A stretch of 64,000 nt of DNA from Craterostigma plantagineum (GCA_027422505.1 JAPQWV010001104.1:1-64000); one strand, 5' to 3'. Positions 45,681-59,017 are shown, numbered from the stretch's first letter. Translations and numbers: made by a program. The notes: a model not told the origin generated them from the sequence alone.

Positions 45681-48600
45681 ATCTTATGCTGCCATTGTTA
45701 CGCTAAGTCGAAGAGATTGCTCTCTATCTTCCACAAGACATTTCCTCTGCTATACGGTGTTCCCAAAAAGCTCTTAAGGTTTCCCTAGCCATTTTGTTTT
45801 TTATATTTTGTATTTCACTGCAGAATCAATATTGGTCCCGACTAAATTTCTGTTTTCTTGTTCAATATTGTTTGCAGCAAAATCAAGTACTTGGATTCCC
45901 TCATATGCACAGCTACCAACAAAAAATCCCTATTGTGTGACGTTACTAAGGCCAACAAGCATCGCTCCCTGTTTCGAGGGTTGTGGATCTTTTTGTAACT
46001 CACTGTCATATTTCTCAATTTCTTTTCAATATCTTCTACAATTATCATCCATCATCAATATACTCTCACTAAACTATTTTGCTGTGTATGCAATATTTGC
46101 ATTGATAGGCACTAAAACCTTGTTTTCTGTTGCTAGCTAAGCCTTTTTCAGGTTAGAAGAATTCAGTGGCATTTGTGTTATTGACATGTACGTTTTTTTC
46201 CTGACGTTTCAAAATGCAAACTTGGAATACATATGATTTGCTTGAAGAAGAAGGATAAAAACGAATGGCGCAATGTGAAATATAGAGTACATATAAAATC
46301 AAAGTGAGGTATAAGCGTAAACTCTCATGTTTAATATGCTTAATTCACTTTCGATAGCTCTGTATATTGTTACGTGAGGTATATGATAATACTAGAGAAT
46401 ATTGAAACTTACCATGTTTATAGAAACCCTAACTTCTCCAAGTTCGATTTTTAATAACATGGGTTATGTGGTAAAACAGAAGTATTAACGGTTCTTGAAC
46501 ATGAAATATTGATTGAAAGTTGAATTAGAACGTACGCTTTTCTGGAATTAGTCTAGATTTTGAAGGTGATTATAGTGATATAGATTTCGATAATTTTAGG
46601 GTATTTACTGTTCTTAGGGAATTTGAATAAGGTTCGGGCGAATTTAGTTTCGAATAAGCAGCGATCAATGATAAAAATTGCATAAGTGAATATTCGGCCG
46701 AAATTAGAAAATTTAAGTGTAGGGGCGATTTAATTTGAATAAGCATTTGAAAGATAGGATTTTCATGGCTTATAATATTAAAATAATCACTTTCGACCGA
46801 TGAGGTAAAGAAAACTTTTGTGACTTCGATCAATGGCAAGAATCGCCAAACTTTGTTTCCGCCGATAGTGAGGCCCTTGCTATGTATTAGAAAGTTAAGT
46901 TACTAACCATTAAATTACTAACTAATAGGGCGAATTCATGAAATCATAGGACTTTCGATCGATAATGAAATTCGCCTAGTGACATGACTTTCGATCAATA
47001 GATTTAAATTGTGACTTTCGGTCAATTCAGTTTATACAACTACTAGAATATTTTAATAATTTCACATTCAGTTTCGGCCGATTAGAATCACCGAAGTTAA
47101 GCTTCGGGCGATTGAAATTGGTAGGAGCATCGGGCGATTTAAATATAAGTATCGGTTGATGAGAAAATTGTCGTATCATACAAGGTTTAATTTAGTGATC
47201 AGGCAATTTGAACATGCAGCGAAAGTGAAAATCGTGATCGCACTTTCGATCGAAACTCGTGACAACCTTGGCCGAAATTAAGTGGAGTTTCGATTGAATC
47301 TGAGTTTTGAACGTAGTCAACTTTCGCCGAGTTTAAGAATCGAAAGATTTGGTTCGGTCGAAACCTAGGGCTATGTTACAAGAAATTGGGCGTTGACCTG
47401 ATTTTGACCACCAATCGTACGATTTGTCATTCGATCGATTTTGGAAAATCGCCAAGTTCTACAATCGGGCGATGACCTATGACTAAGTCACTTTCGGGTG
47501 TTGAATCGATTTTGACCACAAATCGAGTGAATTATTTTAACGGGTTGACGTTGACTCCCGAGTCTAATATTTAATATAATTATTTTATACCAATATAGTT
47601 CGAGGGTTAGATACTAATAATATTACTATATTAAGAGGATCGCCAGTTAGGGACTTCGACGGATTTCTTATTTGGCAATAGTAGGAGGACAGGTAGGTGG
47701 ATCATCCATCTACAATTCGTAAACACATATGTGATTTATGTGTTTTCATGTGATCTAATGATTTATGTGATTTACGCGACTTGCGTGTTTTATCTGTTTT
47801 ACGTACGTTGATGTAAATCATGCTTATCTGAGATTTGATATATGCATGGCACATGCATATCACGTCAGGGAGAGAGATGGTTTCCACCGTATTGAGACGG
47901 TGATGATTAGACATATTGTTAAGTGGGGTATTGAGAATATTTTGTGACCTGTTAGCCTCACAGGATTCCTGCGGAGACAGACGTGATCGATCTGTCTACT
48001 CGAACGTGGTCGGTTCGAGGTGCACACCGCCAGAAGGATACGGGTGTTATCACCCATGATTATATATATATATATATATATATATATTATGGATACGGGC
48101 ATTATCGCCAATGACTTACAGCTACGGGTTTAACCACCCATGACATTGGATTCGGGTGTGATCACGTGACCACCAATGATATTTATTTGCGCACGTGAGC
48201 CTAACTAGGGCTCTGTGTCGTGTGATGGAAATAGGAATATGGGAAAGAGAGAGTGTGCATTATATCATGTTGTGAGATATTGTGGTCGGGATTGAGTGCA
48301 CACTTGCATACTTGCATTGTATTCACCTACTGGGCAATTCGCTCAGTGTTTACGTGTTGTAGGTACTGAGTCCGACACGCGTCGTGACTGAGGCGGCTGG
48401 TGGCGGTGCTCCATGGACTTTTGAGGGCAGAGCGGTACATGGATGAAGACATGTGGAGTGGCGTTAGGTTTTTGGTAATTTGTCATTTTGGGGCTGCGCC
48501 CCATGTATAGAGAGGCCAAGGTTATTTGAGGCGCGCCTAGACGCTGAATGAGGTGAGGCGGTAGAAAATCGCTCTAAGCACATAGAGGTGTTGTGTATTG

Positions 48601-49063
48601 AAGAGGCGGTATGAGGCGGTCGCCTTATCGGTGGTACGAGTTGTAGCGAGGCGGTCACCTCTGAAAATTACTCAGCGAAAGAGAAACCACTTATGAAAGC
48701 CCAAACCCAGTTGTAAATGTAAAAGCCCACTTATTTAAACATGTTTTCTCTCATAATTAAAAGCTCCACTATCGATAAACCCTAATAAAAAATAATTTGA
48801 CGTCCATTTACTCTTGCATTCTTAACTTCGAACATTGGCAGTCGTCTCGTGTCTCCTTCTTTCTTTGTAAGTCATTTTGTTTCTTTCTCCCTAAAATATT
48901 TTTTATAACAATAATGATTTTCGAAAATCATTTGTGAGTGGGTTGCGGTGGCGCTTGCAGCTTGCAGATTATTTGGGATTGGGTTGGGACTATCATTACA
49001 TTATGATGATCAATAATACTTTTTCATGTTTTATTGAATCATTTACTTTGATTACAGATATTG

Positions 49064-50725
49064 ATGATGCCAAATGAAGAAGAAACACGTAAGAAAGACA
49101 TACCGTGGAACTTCGGGAATTTAGTGGATCCTATAAACCGCGATAATGTGAAATGTTCTTTCTGCGAGCAGTAATTAAAGGTGGGATTTTCAGATTCAAG
49201 CAATGATCGCAACATAAAGAAATGTCCGAAATGTCCCGAACACGTCCGACAAGAGGTTCGGCTATTCATTGAAAGAAAGAACGCAAGCAAATGATGGAAG
49301 CATCGCGGCGTATCATCGTGATAGTGGTATTAATGAAGAATTCATGTGTTGGGAAGATGAAGAACCACCACGAGAAAGAGCTGCAGCTACTCGAAAATCT
49401 AATGTTGTCGTTGGATCGGGACCAAGCAAAAGGTCAAAACAAACTCCGATAAGTGCATTTTTAATGAAAAACAGTGAAGAGCTTGTGCAAGGAAGGAAAA
49501 AAGGAATAGATAATGAGCCGCTTCAAGAGTCGATGAAAAGAATAAGAGAGCACATCGTGCAGAATTTCTCTAGGTGGATGTACGACGCTGGAATTCCCTT
49601 TAATGCGGTAAACTATGAAAGTTTTAAAGCATTCGTTGCATTCATGCATCTATATAGGTTTGGTCCTATGCAAGAACCTACGTATCACGAGGTAAGAGTT
49701 ACATATTTGAAGGAGTTGGAAACTACGAAATCGCTTTTGAAGGGTCATGAACAAGAGAGAGCTCTTTACGGGTGCACAATAATGGCGGATGGTTGGCATG
49801 ACAAGAAAAATAGAGCGTTGATCAGTTTTTTGGTGAATAGTCCGAAAGGAAGTGAGTTTTTAGAATCTGTTGATGCGTCAAAATTTTCTCAGACCTGTGA
49901 GAAATCATTTGAGCTGCTTAGTACTTATGTAGAACGCGTCGGTGTCGAAAATGTTGTTCAAGTAGTGACTGATAATGCGAGTGCAATGAAACTAGCAGGT
50001 GATGAATATTTTTAAGAGTGAATCGATATTATCTCTTAGTCTTAAGTGTATTATTATTTCTCATGGATTTATGTGTTTTATTAATGCGTAAGTACATTCT
50101 TGATGGCAAAATATCCGAATCTATATTGGTCTCCATGCACTGCACATTGTATTGATTTGATGCTCGAGGATATTTTCAAAAACCTAATTTTGAAGACAAC
50201 GCACGCACGAGCAGTTATGATAAACGGCTACATCTACAATAGGACGCACGTGTTGAATCTCATGAGACGTTTCACGAACAATGTAGACATGGTAAGAGCC
50301 GGGAAGACTCGTTTGGCAACTGCCTTCTTGACCCTACAGCGCTTTCATAAGCAAAGAAAAATCTGAGAAAGCTGTTTACTTCTGCCGAATGGATGGATAA
50401 ATATGCAAAGGAATCACAAGGCAAAACCATGATGCAAGTTTAGTTGTACCGAAAAGCCGAAGGAATGTTTAGGATGAGCATGGCTATAAGACATAGAAAC
50501 CTAAAAGCACCAGGTAGATGACCATTTATTTATTCTGCTATTATCTATTATTTTATGTTATACTTCATCATGAAAGTGCCATATGTTATTTTTATTTGTA
50601 GCCGATTGGTGGCTCCCTTATGGATCTTCAACAAAGAGCTTGCAAACATTTGCTATAAAGGTTCTCAGCCTCACATGTAGTTCTTCAGGTTGTGAAAGAA
50701 ACTGGAGTGTGTTTGAACATGTGAG

Positions 50726-50758
<33 letters not shown>

Positions 50759-51297
50759 GTATTAAAATTTTATGATATGATATTGCAAGACTTATTTTTA
50801 TGGTTTTTTTTGCAGATTCATTCTAAAAAGAGAAACAGGTTGAATCAACAACGCCTTAATGACTTAGTTTACATCAAGTATAACAGGGCTTTAAGGCGGA
50901 GATATGAAGCGAGGGACACCATTGATCCCATTACATTGGACGAATTGGATGAATGTAATGAATGGCTAGTTGGGCAAATCGATGAAGAGGATGAGCTTGT
51001 TTTCGGGGACCACAATTTAACTTGGGGGATGTTTCTCGACACTCGGGAGTTGAAAAGCCGATGTACGAGTTTAGAAATAGATCGACCGTGAGAAATGCAT
51101 CATCATCAAAAGTGAACAAACAAGCTGCTTCTTCTTCTAACGCGGTTGCACGTTGACTAGTTGATGAAGATGATGAAGAGACTAATTCTGTTGAGTCTGA
51201 AGAAGAAGAAGAGGAGGAGGCGTACCACCCTAAAAATGATGGTGATTGCAACAATGAAGATGACTACGTTAATGAGCAACTTGATGATGACATATAG
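49064..51297 (+). pseudogene. hAT transposase (BED zinc finger, DUF659, hAT dimerisation)
   Basis: The N-terminus has W-N-F-G..V-K-C-S-F-C-E-Q (BED-finger start), broken by a stop at about 49171. An open frame 49269-50015 holds a DUF659 region: Y-G-C-T-I-M-A-D-G-W, then V-V-T-D-N-A-S-A-M-K. After a gap comes Y-W-S-P-C-T-A-H-C-I-D-L-M-L-E-D-I (about 50115-50170). The last part has S-G-C-E-R-N-W-S-V-F-E-H and, after an intron (50721-50815 with a TTA microsatellite), I-H-S-K-K-R-N-R-L. The tail is acidic (E-E-E-E-E). An earlier intron is likely at about 50515-50601. The intact protein would cut and paste DNA at 8-bp targets. Stops make this one inactive. Confidence 0.85.
50726..50758. repeat. 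(TTA)n microsatellite in transposase intron
   Basis: Roughly 11 uninterrupted TTA units just inside the donor site. Confidence 0.9.
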
Positions 51298-52000
51298 ATG
51301 CTTTGGCTTCTGTTCTTTTGTAGAAGCTTTTTTTTTTTCAAAGCTTGGAGTCGTTGACCTCTCTTTTTTTGTCTAGGAAGCTTTGACTTTCTCTTTTTCC
51401 CTTTATGTGCATGTTATGAACTTGTTCATATTTTGTCTAGATTATTATGTAAGTACTACATGCATTGAATATCTTTCTATGATAAGTGTTAATCAATCAT
51501 TTACTCTTGTTGTGGTATGTATAAGTATTACAATTTATACAAGAGTGGGTGGTCATGAATAAAATAAAAAATATTCATTTAATAATAATCGTCCCAATTT
51601 TTTAGGCAACCGCCTTATTTACGCCTCGCCTCTGAGGCAAGGCAGTGAGATATTGTAATACCCGAGTCCGGTGAGTAAGATGGCCAATAAATTTGCATGC
51701 ATATTATGTGTCTATATGATTTTATAGTTAGTATTTATTTAATTTCGTGACTATATGATATTTAACATTATTTGGAAATTAGATATTGAGTTTGAGGAAT
51801 TTTGAATTAGGTTGTGTGGGTAAGATAATTTCGAAATGTGATAATTTAGAAATTTAGGGTTTCTTTTTGGATAAAATTCGAACTTTATGATGTGGTAGTG
51901 AGTTTCGAAATTTAAATAAGGTTTTTATGAGAATCTTGAAAAATTTGGTGTGAATTAGGAGAATTTAGAAATCGGACTATGGTTAATATTTAAGAATGTC

Positions 52001-52204
52001 GAGATGGTGAGGAAATAAAATGTCGAAAGGAATATGCGAAATTTTTGTTTGGATGTCGAGATGATTGTTTCGAAATTTTGTTTGGATGTCAAGAAGGATA
52101 TCGAGATGGTGAGGAAATAAAATGTCGAAAGGAATATGCGAAATTTTTGTTTGGATGTCGAGATGATTGTTTCGAAATTTTGTTTGGATGTCAAGAAGGA
52201 TATC
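52001..52204. repeat. Perfect-looking 102-bp tandem duplication
   Basis: GAGATGGTGAGGAAATAAAA starts both copies (52001 and 52103), and the 102-bp units read the same by eye. It is within the solo LTR. The length being a multiple of three keeps a meaningless frame open. Confidence 0.85.
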
Positions 52205-54489
52205 GAAGATGTTAAAAAATTTATGAGAATGTCGACATGAGTTTATTCATGTTAAGATAATGCTTTGAAATTTTGTCTCGACATCTTATATATATAGATA
52301 CATGTCGAAATCTTTATGATAATTTTCAAAACATAGCTCGAGATGTATTGGGAAATCGATAGCGAGACTTGTGAGATGGATTCGAAATTTAATTATAAAG
52401 ATTGAGATAAGTCCAACAATTGAAACTAAAAGAGAAAGTAGAAAGCAACTTAAAGTTAAGATAATAATATACTAAGCATCATATGTAGAGATAGGACATA
52501 TTAATTTCACATGGCTCGACAATTTAGCTAACAAGAAAAATAAAGTGAAGATGAGGATTAGGTTAATGTCTTTTGTCATTTACCTATTGTTACTCAAGTT
52601 GATCAATTAAGATAGAAAGATAAACATTTTTTTGTTAGTTGGCGAGAACTTAGGATTGAGAGAGAAATGAAGGTCTGAACAAGTTGAGATCGAAATTTAG
52701 CTTGGAGTAGGTATAAATTTCTTACGCTAATTTTTATGTTTTAACTATGATTAATTATGTTTTAGGTTTTGGTTTGTCTAAGAGGTATTGAGTTTGAAAA
52801 TCACGTAAGATTATGTTTTTTAGGGTTTTTTGATTTTTGAAAAGGAAGAACATCATTTAGATTTTATATGATATTTAAAGTGTTCTTGACAACTAAGGTT
52901 TTGATCGAAAGATTTTAAGGGTTTAGGAAAAATAGTGTTATAATCTTCGAAAGATTGAGGTTTGGTTGGTTTCGAGATTTTAAGTTGTTTGATGGTGTTG
53001 AAATTTTTATTAATGTCGAGATGTTATGTGAGTGGGATCTCGAGTAAAATGTCGACATGATGTATGTGGAGTTGAAAAAGTTGATATTTATCAGATGTCG
53101 AATTAAATTGTTGTGAGGATATCGAGATCTTTGTGTGAGGTTTCGATATTTATAACTTTGAGTAAGATGTCGAGTGAGAGGCTTTGAGATGTTGTAAGAA
53201 TGTCGAAAGGTTAGTGTGAGAAGGATGTCGAAGTGAAGAGGTGAAGTAGTTTCGAAATTTTTATGTATATTGAAGGAAAATATCGAACAAGATGTCGAGT
53301 GTGGGTGTAGAGTGATTTCGATATATTTATATGAAAATGTCGAGATGTGTTGTGTGACGAGACAAGATGTCGATTGGTTAGTTGAAGTGGAATTGTGAGT
53401 AATATGTCGACATTTTTGAGAAGTGAAGATCTCGAGTGAAATAAGATGTCGACATGAGTATTATGTATCTTTTGTAGTAAAGATCTCGAATAGAATTATG
53501 AGATGTTGATATGGTCTCGAGTTTTATAAATTTTGAAGATAATGTCGAGATTTATTATGTAATGTCGAGATCCATTGTATAGTTTAGTAAATGTCGAAAC
53601 CTTGTTTGAATAATAAATAATGATGTCGAGCTCTATTTGATGTCGAAATATATTTTAATTCATGCTGAGATTTATATCAATAGTATTTTTCAGTTTAGGT
53701 TAAAATTTTAAATTTTAGGGTTTCGAAATTTATAAAAGTTGGAACTAGGGTTTTCCAAATTTAAAATAATTTTATGAAATTATAACTAAAATAATGAATT
53801 ATAATTTTATATGTTTTTATATTAGGATTCGAAGGTTAGCGATTTAACCGAGCAATAAGCTAAGGATATCATGTAAGTGGGAATTTCACCTACAACACAT
53901 AAATTGATTGATATGTGTATTGGTACGTGACTAATTGCTTCGATGAATACGTGGTATGTGAATTATCTGTTATATGCGATTGTTTGGAATATTTATTGTC
54001 GCATTATTTATGCCTCATGATCATGTGCACGCACGAATCATATGGAGTATTTTGAGGAATGAGCGTGCATGTATTACTCGAGTGGAAAGCGAGTTATATG
54101 TAATGTAGATAGATGAGAATATAGCTACTTCTACAAAAGCACCATGACGGGGGTAAAACCGTCGAGTATATTTACCTAATTATTTAGGTATTGGGAAGGC
54201 ACGTAGTATAACTATAGTGCCAGGAAAGTAATTTGATAGAGGGGCGACCTGGTGAATGATAAGATTGGAGATAACCCTAATTTTATTATAGCCAGAGTGG
54301 GCCACTATCGTATTTTTTATCCGTATAGGATTGAGCTCATGATTTGATGGTGCGGTTAGTAAGTAGCTATGGGCCCTGATGAAAATGAGAAAAAAACGAA
54401 TGAGTATGATGTGAGTATAGTATTAGAAAGCATTGACGCGGATGCCTTTGCTATTTTGGAGACGTGCATACATGCATATTTCCACTTAC

Positions 54490-54505
54490 TGAGCTTTATA
54501 GCTCA
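54490..54505 (+). promoter_or_regulatory. Conserved LTR stem-loop (solo LTR family)
   Basis: TGAGCT-TTAT-AGCTCA. The stem has shifted by one pair relative to the others but is perfectly paired. GTGTTGTAG follows. Confidence 0.55.
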
Positions 54506-55017
54506 TCCCATGTTTTTATGTGTTGTAGACGTAGCGAATCCGGTACGTAAATGTTTAGATGACGAGGCTGGTCCTTCTGGAACTTCCGGTGACTTTTGAG
54601 GGTGGTGTGTACATGGATGCGACCTGTGCGGCGGGCGTCATGTTTAATTATGCATGTTTTTTGTAAAATACGTTTGTATTGTATGTAAAATTTGAACAAT
54701 GTTTGTATTGTAAAATAGTGGTGTGTGGTGTGCTTTGTAAAATCGAAAAATTCTATCGGTGTTTCATATGTAATATATTTTATTCTATTTAGTCACGTAA
54801 GTTAGTATAATAAAATAGTAGTAGAAGGCGGGGCGTCACACATATCGCCTCTTTGCGCCTCTCGCCTTTAACAACTATGGAGAGGACGATGTAGACAGAC
54901 TTTTATAGTAATGTATATTATTTTAGAAAAAAGTTTTTGTCAGATGGGTCTTCCGCGACTTACGTTGCGAAAGTCCGCCACTAATCCTAGTTAGAAAAGT
55001 AGGGTCACCACACAAGG

Positions 55018-56070
55018 GGCCTGAACGGGCCAGAACACGGGGGTCGCCAGTTTTATTAAATTATATATATGTATATATATATTATACATTATATATTATA
55101 TTAAATATATTAATTTAGTAGTTAATGATCCATTAATTATATCATAATTAATGACACATATATTTGTAAATATGTAATTAATACATTGCTTATCCATATT
55201 TATTATTATATAGCTTAATTAACTAAAATTAATTAATAAATTAAATTGTAAAATAAAAATAAAGAAAATTAAGAATTTTCCTCCCGCCTGGCCCACACGC
55301 CGGACTCCATTTTTTAGGCCCGCCGGATGGTGGTACTAATTTGGTTGCAAATAAAAATCGAGCCTCGAACGGATTGAGCAGGTACCAATTTGGTTGCAAA
55401 TAGTTTATCTGTAGTATTTTTTATTTACTTTTCTCATTAAAAAGTTACAAAATAACAATAAAATAATTTTTCTTTTTGCTCATTGTGATCTGTACATCAG
55501 TTGATTTTGCCTACTTGCCTTGTTGCCTATTTTATCATTAATTTCAATAGATATTTTTTCAAAGATAAACCGGCAGCCACCTATCAGTTGTAAAATTGAG
55601 ATTTTGGACCAAATCGTTCCTGACAAAGGTTCGGTTCGATTCCACTTTAGGCCCTTCAAATCTAATGAACACGTCCAGCAATTACATTAGAACTGGCTCA
55701 ATAGAAAATAATATTCTCCTTGATAAAATAATTTAATTAATGTTGTTGAATAAATATAAATAACTAATGTAAGTATATTGTGAAAGAAAATATAAACAGA
55801 GCAAAGATGGTGCTTAAATTATACCATACGCTCATTATTGTTGCTGAAACTTGTAAATATGTCATTTGGCTACTGAATTTTGCAAAACATTTCATTTTTT
55901 GTTCCGACCTAAAAAACCAATAGAGAGTGATTTTGCGAAGTTCAAGAACCCAAAAGGCATTTAAAAGTTTGAGTACCAACAATTGAATATAGTTATATAC
56001 ATGAAATTGTGTAATATTGATATTCATGACATTTCATTAGAATTTTTTTTTTATGTACATGACATTGCAC
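55018..56070. other. AT-rich spacer with remnants of the GGGCC-rich repeat
   Basis: Continues the sequence split by the gypsy insertion (GGGCC near 55030, GGCCCGCC near 55317). The duplicated ACCAATTTGGTTGCAAATA / ACTAATTTGGTTGCAAATA at about 55334 and 55384 is a short direct repeat. No gene. Confidence 0.4.
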
Positions 56071-56936
56071 TAGACGTGAGTAATGGGCCAGTCGGGCCGG
56101 TTCCGACGGTTCTGGTTCCACCGCTTCTGGCACTGTTACGGCTCCAGTCCGGATGAATTTTTCGGGGACCGGACCGGAACTGTGTTGATGGACCCATGGG
56201 CCTTAATGGTTTCCAGCTGGTTCCGGGCCGGTTCAGCCCATTTGTTTTTAATTTGTTTTTTGTTTTTCTGGACTTTAAAAAATTTTCATAAATTTTATTA
56301 CAAGAAAAGAAATAAAACAAAAAAATTACAAAAAAATCTATAATAAAATAAGTGAATGTGTGTAGTGTAAATAAAATTTAGTAACTAATATTATTAAATG
56401 AAAATGATATTGATTTTAGAGAGTGTTTTGAGAGAGATATCTTTCGCATCATAATTGAACTGGAATGGCCCAACCGGTCATGCCAACTTTAAATGCACTG
56501 TCATCAGTAAACTTCCTCTTTGTGGCGTGTGGAATTTTTTTAAGAATAAAAAAAATTAAAACAAGTTTGTTGATGAGAATAAAACTCGGGTACCTGAAAT
56601 TGAGAGCGTTAGTTTCAGATGTAATTTTGAGGAAAAATTGTTAAAATGTGATATTTATAGATTTTTGGGATTTGGGGTAAAGTGGTAATAAAATAATTAA
56701 TTTTCGTTATATAAAGAAAAAATAAACTAACCGTTGAAAGCATAGGTCAAATGAAAAAAAAATTAAAAAATTAAAAAAAGACAATGGTCATATGACCGTT
56801 GCCGGTTCAGGTTCCGGTTCCCCATTCCTGTTCCGAGGATCCGGATTTTAGTAACGGCCCATACCCGGTCCGGTACCGATTCTGGTTCCAGGTCGGCTTT
56901 ACGGACCGATTGTGGGCCGGTTCCCACCCAGTTCTA
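56071..56936. mobile_element. hAT-like MITE, GGGCCGGTTCC-rich, with perfect 8-bp target duplication
   Basis: CATTGCAC occurs at 56063-56070 and 56937-56944. Ends are TAGACGTGAGTAATGGGCC and, inverted, TAGAACTGGGTGGGAACCGG. Both arms are rich in CCGGTTCCGG-type motifs, and the AT-rich centre is non-coding. Frames that stay open in the arms are composition artefacts. Confidence 0.85.
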
Positions 56937-56944
56937 CATTGCAC

Positions 56945-59017
56945 AAACAATTAATTGACTTTATAAGGTGGTTTGGGAAATTTTGAACGTCGAAGTAAAT
57001 TTTGACTTTTTTCTTAACACCTTGGTCGCCGCAACATTATTTTATGACAGTTCATTGATGAAGATACATTCAGATCCATTCATTCAATTAGCATTAATTA
57101 TTTAACAACGACCGCATTTATTTAGTCTTATTTATTTATGATAATAATTTATCAGAGATACTCCATCCAAATTAGATTCTGAATTTGTGGAATATTGGAA
57201 AGTAAGTATCTTTTCATTTGATTTTGTACGCAAAGGTAATATTTTAAAAAAAAAAAGCATATGAATTTGCGCCGCGGAATGGGACATTTACCACTTCGAT
57301 GCAATCATAAAATTTAGCTACAAGTTATGTGAATTAAAATAAAATACAAATTCAAATAAAATAACGTGCATATACATACATTTATTTTCAAAATCATCAC
57401 ATGCCACCTGTTTTGGTGGCAACACCTCCGTTAGCTTACTATCTTACGTTACCATATTTTATAGGGCCAATTTAATGTCAACCCAACATAAGTTTGATTT
57501 AGGTTTAAGACATGTGAGAAAATTTTTTGTTTTAAGGATCAGATACACTTAATGTTTTAGTACTACTTCATGGACCTGCAGTACCAATTCATCGTTCTAC
57601 AGTACACTACATCGTTCTGCACCACTTCAGTGTTATGTAATAACACAAAACGATAGTCTGATACTAATACTGTATAACACTTGCGTAAAATTTAGGTCCT
57701 TATCTCTAAATTTTACAAAAATCGGGTCTATAACCCTAAAATTTTTTGACAGAGTCCGAATCCTAACTTAAAACATTCTTTTTGGACCTGAAAATTAATT
57801 AGCACTATTTTATAAGCCTAAACGTTAACATTGTAGAATAATCAAATAATCAGACAACTACCGACTGGTAAAAACAAAATACTTCTATTAAATTTTATAT
57901 GTACAATATTGATATGTTCACATCAGATTAATTTTTCTATTAATCACAGCCAAACAGCTTCGATACATTCCTTCCATCATCGAATTGCTCGGTCATCACT
58001 AAAACTTGATTGAGCTGACCACGTTGGGTGTGACAATTGGTGAGATCGTAGTTTTCAACTTATGTGAAAATTACTTTTTAATTGATTTTATTATGATAAA
58101 GGTATAGGCAACCACAGCATATAATATACTAATGATATGATATGATATATTTTCTTGTAAATTCTGGTGAAAATGACACTCCTTTGTCGGAACGTGCTGA
58201 CACGTAGTGTATCAGCGTATCTTTCGATTGATTATATGAGATGATTTAATGTGAACATAATAATAATGTATGATCATCAATCACCAAGTGAAATCGGACC
58301 AATTATACTTGACTTCACCAACTAATTATCGTAAAAGAAAAGAAAAAACAAATAATAGAAATTACGTGAGGTTTTGAAGTGCTGGAGCACCTCTACCTAC
58401 TGAACTTTTAACATAAACAAATAATGAAAAGTTTATCAGTAAGTATATACTCTGTCACCATATTTGATTTAAAAAAGGTGAAATTACCAACTCAACATCG
58501 AATTTTCGATATTTTCTCTGACAAGGTCAAAAAATAAGTTGAAATTTTGAGTCTGAAATATTCTGAGCAGTAGTCCCATATGATATCCGACCCATCGTAA
58601 AAATCTGTATAATATTAGTGATGCATATTAATAAAAGCAAAATCTGTATAATTAGTACCCAAATTTGTGTTGGTCCAATACATAAGCGATATAAATCAAC
58701 AACAGAACGGCACACCTTCTAGAAAAAAATTAAAATAAAGGAGTAGCATTTGCAAAAGAGAAACTTTTTTTTTCGGAGGAATGCAAAAGAGAAACTTGAG
58801 AGAGAACAATTAAACATTGTTCTAACATTATCAATAATTCGAACACAATAACAATTAATTTCGTCTAAACGAAAATTCAAAAGTGTTAATCAATGAAAAA
58901 CCTTAATCCAATCAAATCTAATTCTACCCAGAGATGTATATCCATCTTATCTCTCAACCCTGTACAAAAGTCATACAAAGAATCGAACACAAAAAAAAAG
59001 AAAAAGAACACAGAAAA
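56945..59017. other. Gene-poor spacer and 3' flank of the GATL gene
   Basis: AT-rich, no recognised gene. The last 100 bp or so before 59018 are probably the 3' UTR of the minus-strand GATL gene. A stretch at 57540-57840 has GTACTACTTCATGGACCTGCAGT-like repeats (CATCGTTCT twice) but no clear element ends. Confidence 0.4.

Larger units (their letters stand above)
43882..46297 (+). mobile_element. Helitron-type insertion with nested MITEs in the 3' LTR
   Basis: TCTATACTACTATTAAAGAGGG directly after CAAA is a typical plant Helitron 5' end, and the empty site CAAA/TTT in the 5' LTR fits A/T insertion. A possible decayed 3' hairpin (CCCGT..ACGTGGG, about 44191) is not followed by a clean CTRR. 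The rest, to 46297, holds two nested inverted-repeat elements and short unrecognised stretches. No gene is supported. Confidence 0.6.
51654..54840 (+). repeat. Solo gypsy LTR (3.19 kb) inside the hAT element
   Basis: TGTAATACCCGAG to GGGGCGTCACA, flanked by GATAT (51649-51653) and CATAT (54841-54845), a one-mismatch target duplication. No internal region, PBS or PPT remains, so LTR-LTR recombination is likely. It holds dozens of ATGTCGA(G/A) motifs at 51990-53660 and the shared stem-loop block at 54460-54650. Confidence 0.8.
48517..54879 (+). mobile_element. hAT transposon (6.36 kb including a nested solo LTR)
   Basis: Termini CAAGGTTATTTGAGGCG and the inverse of the right end CATAGTTGTTAAAGGCG. 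Flanks share AGAGG with neighbouring bases (GAGAGGC / GAGAGGA), a near-8-bp duplication of the LTR target GAGAGGAC. Subterminal GAGGCGG copies are frequent at the left (48550-48660), and GCGCCTC/CGCCTC at the right. Without the solo LTR the element is about 3.2 kb. Confidence 0.85.
36328..55012 (+). mobile_element. Full-length dead Ty3/gypsy element with 5-bp target duplication
   Basis: 5' LTR 36328-39150, internal region 39151-43692, 3' LTR 43693-55012 (expanded by later insertions). CAAGG flanks both ends (36323-36327 and 55013-55017). PBS and PPT are in place and pol order is protease, RT, RNase H, integrase, as in Ty3/gypsy. The integrase tail V-F-H-V-S-T-L-R-K-Y and a late L-V-K-V-L-W-R..E-E-A-T-W-E suggest a chromovirus, perhaps Tekay/Del-like given the 2.8-kb LTRs. 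That lineage call is inference. Confidence 0.9.
43693..55012 (+). repeat. 3' LTR of the gypsy element, in three pieces
   Basis: LTR sequence occupies about 43693-43881, 46298-48516 and 54880-55012. The gaps are later insertions. About 240 bp of LTR (equivalent to about 36577-36815) are missing at the first insertion. The remaining parts align with the 5' LTR with many small indels. Confidence 0.85.

Noticed and set aside
51955..52194. Minus-strand frame with an internal protein repeat
   Set aside because: Created by the 102-bp tandem duplication in the solo LTR.
56083..56343. Open frames in the GGGCCGGTTCC-rich arms
   Set aside because: Mirror-image frames from inverted repeat arms of a MITE with an 8-bp target duplication.
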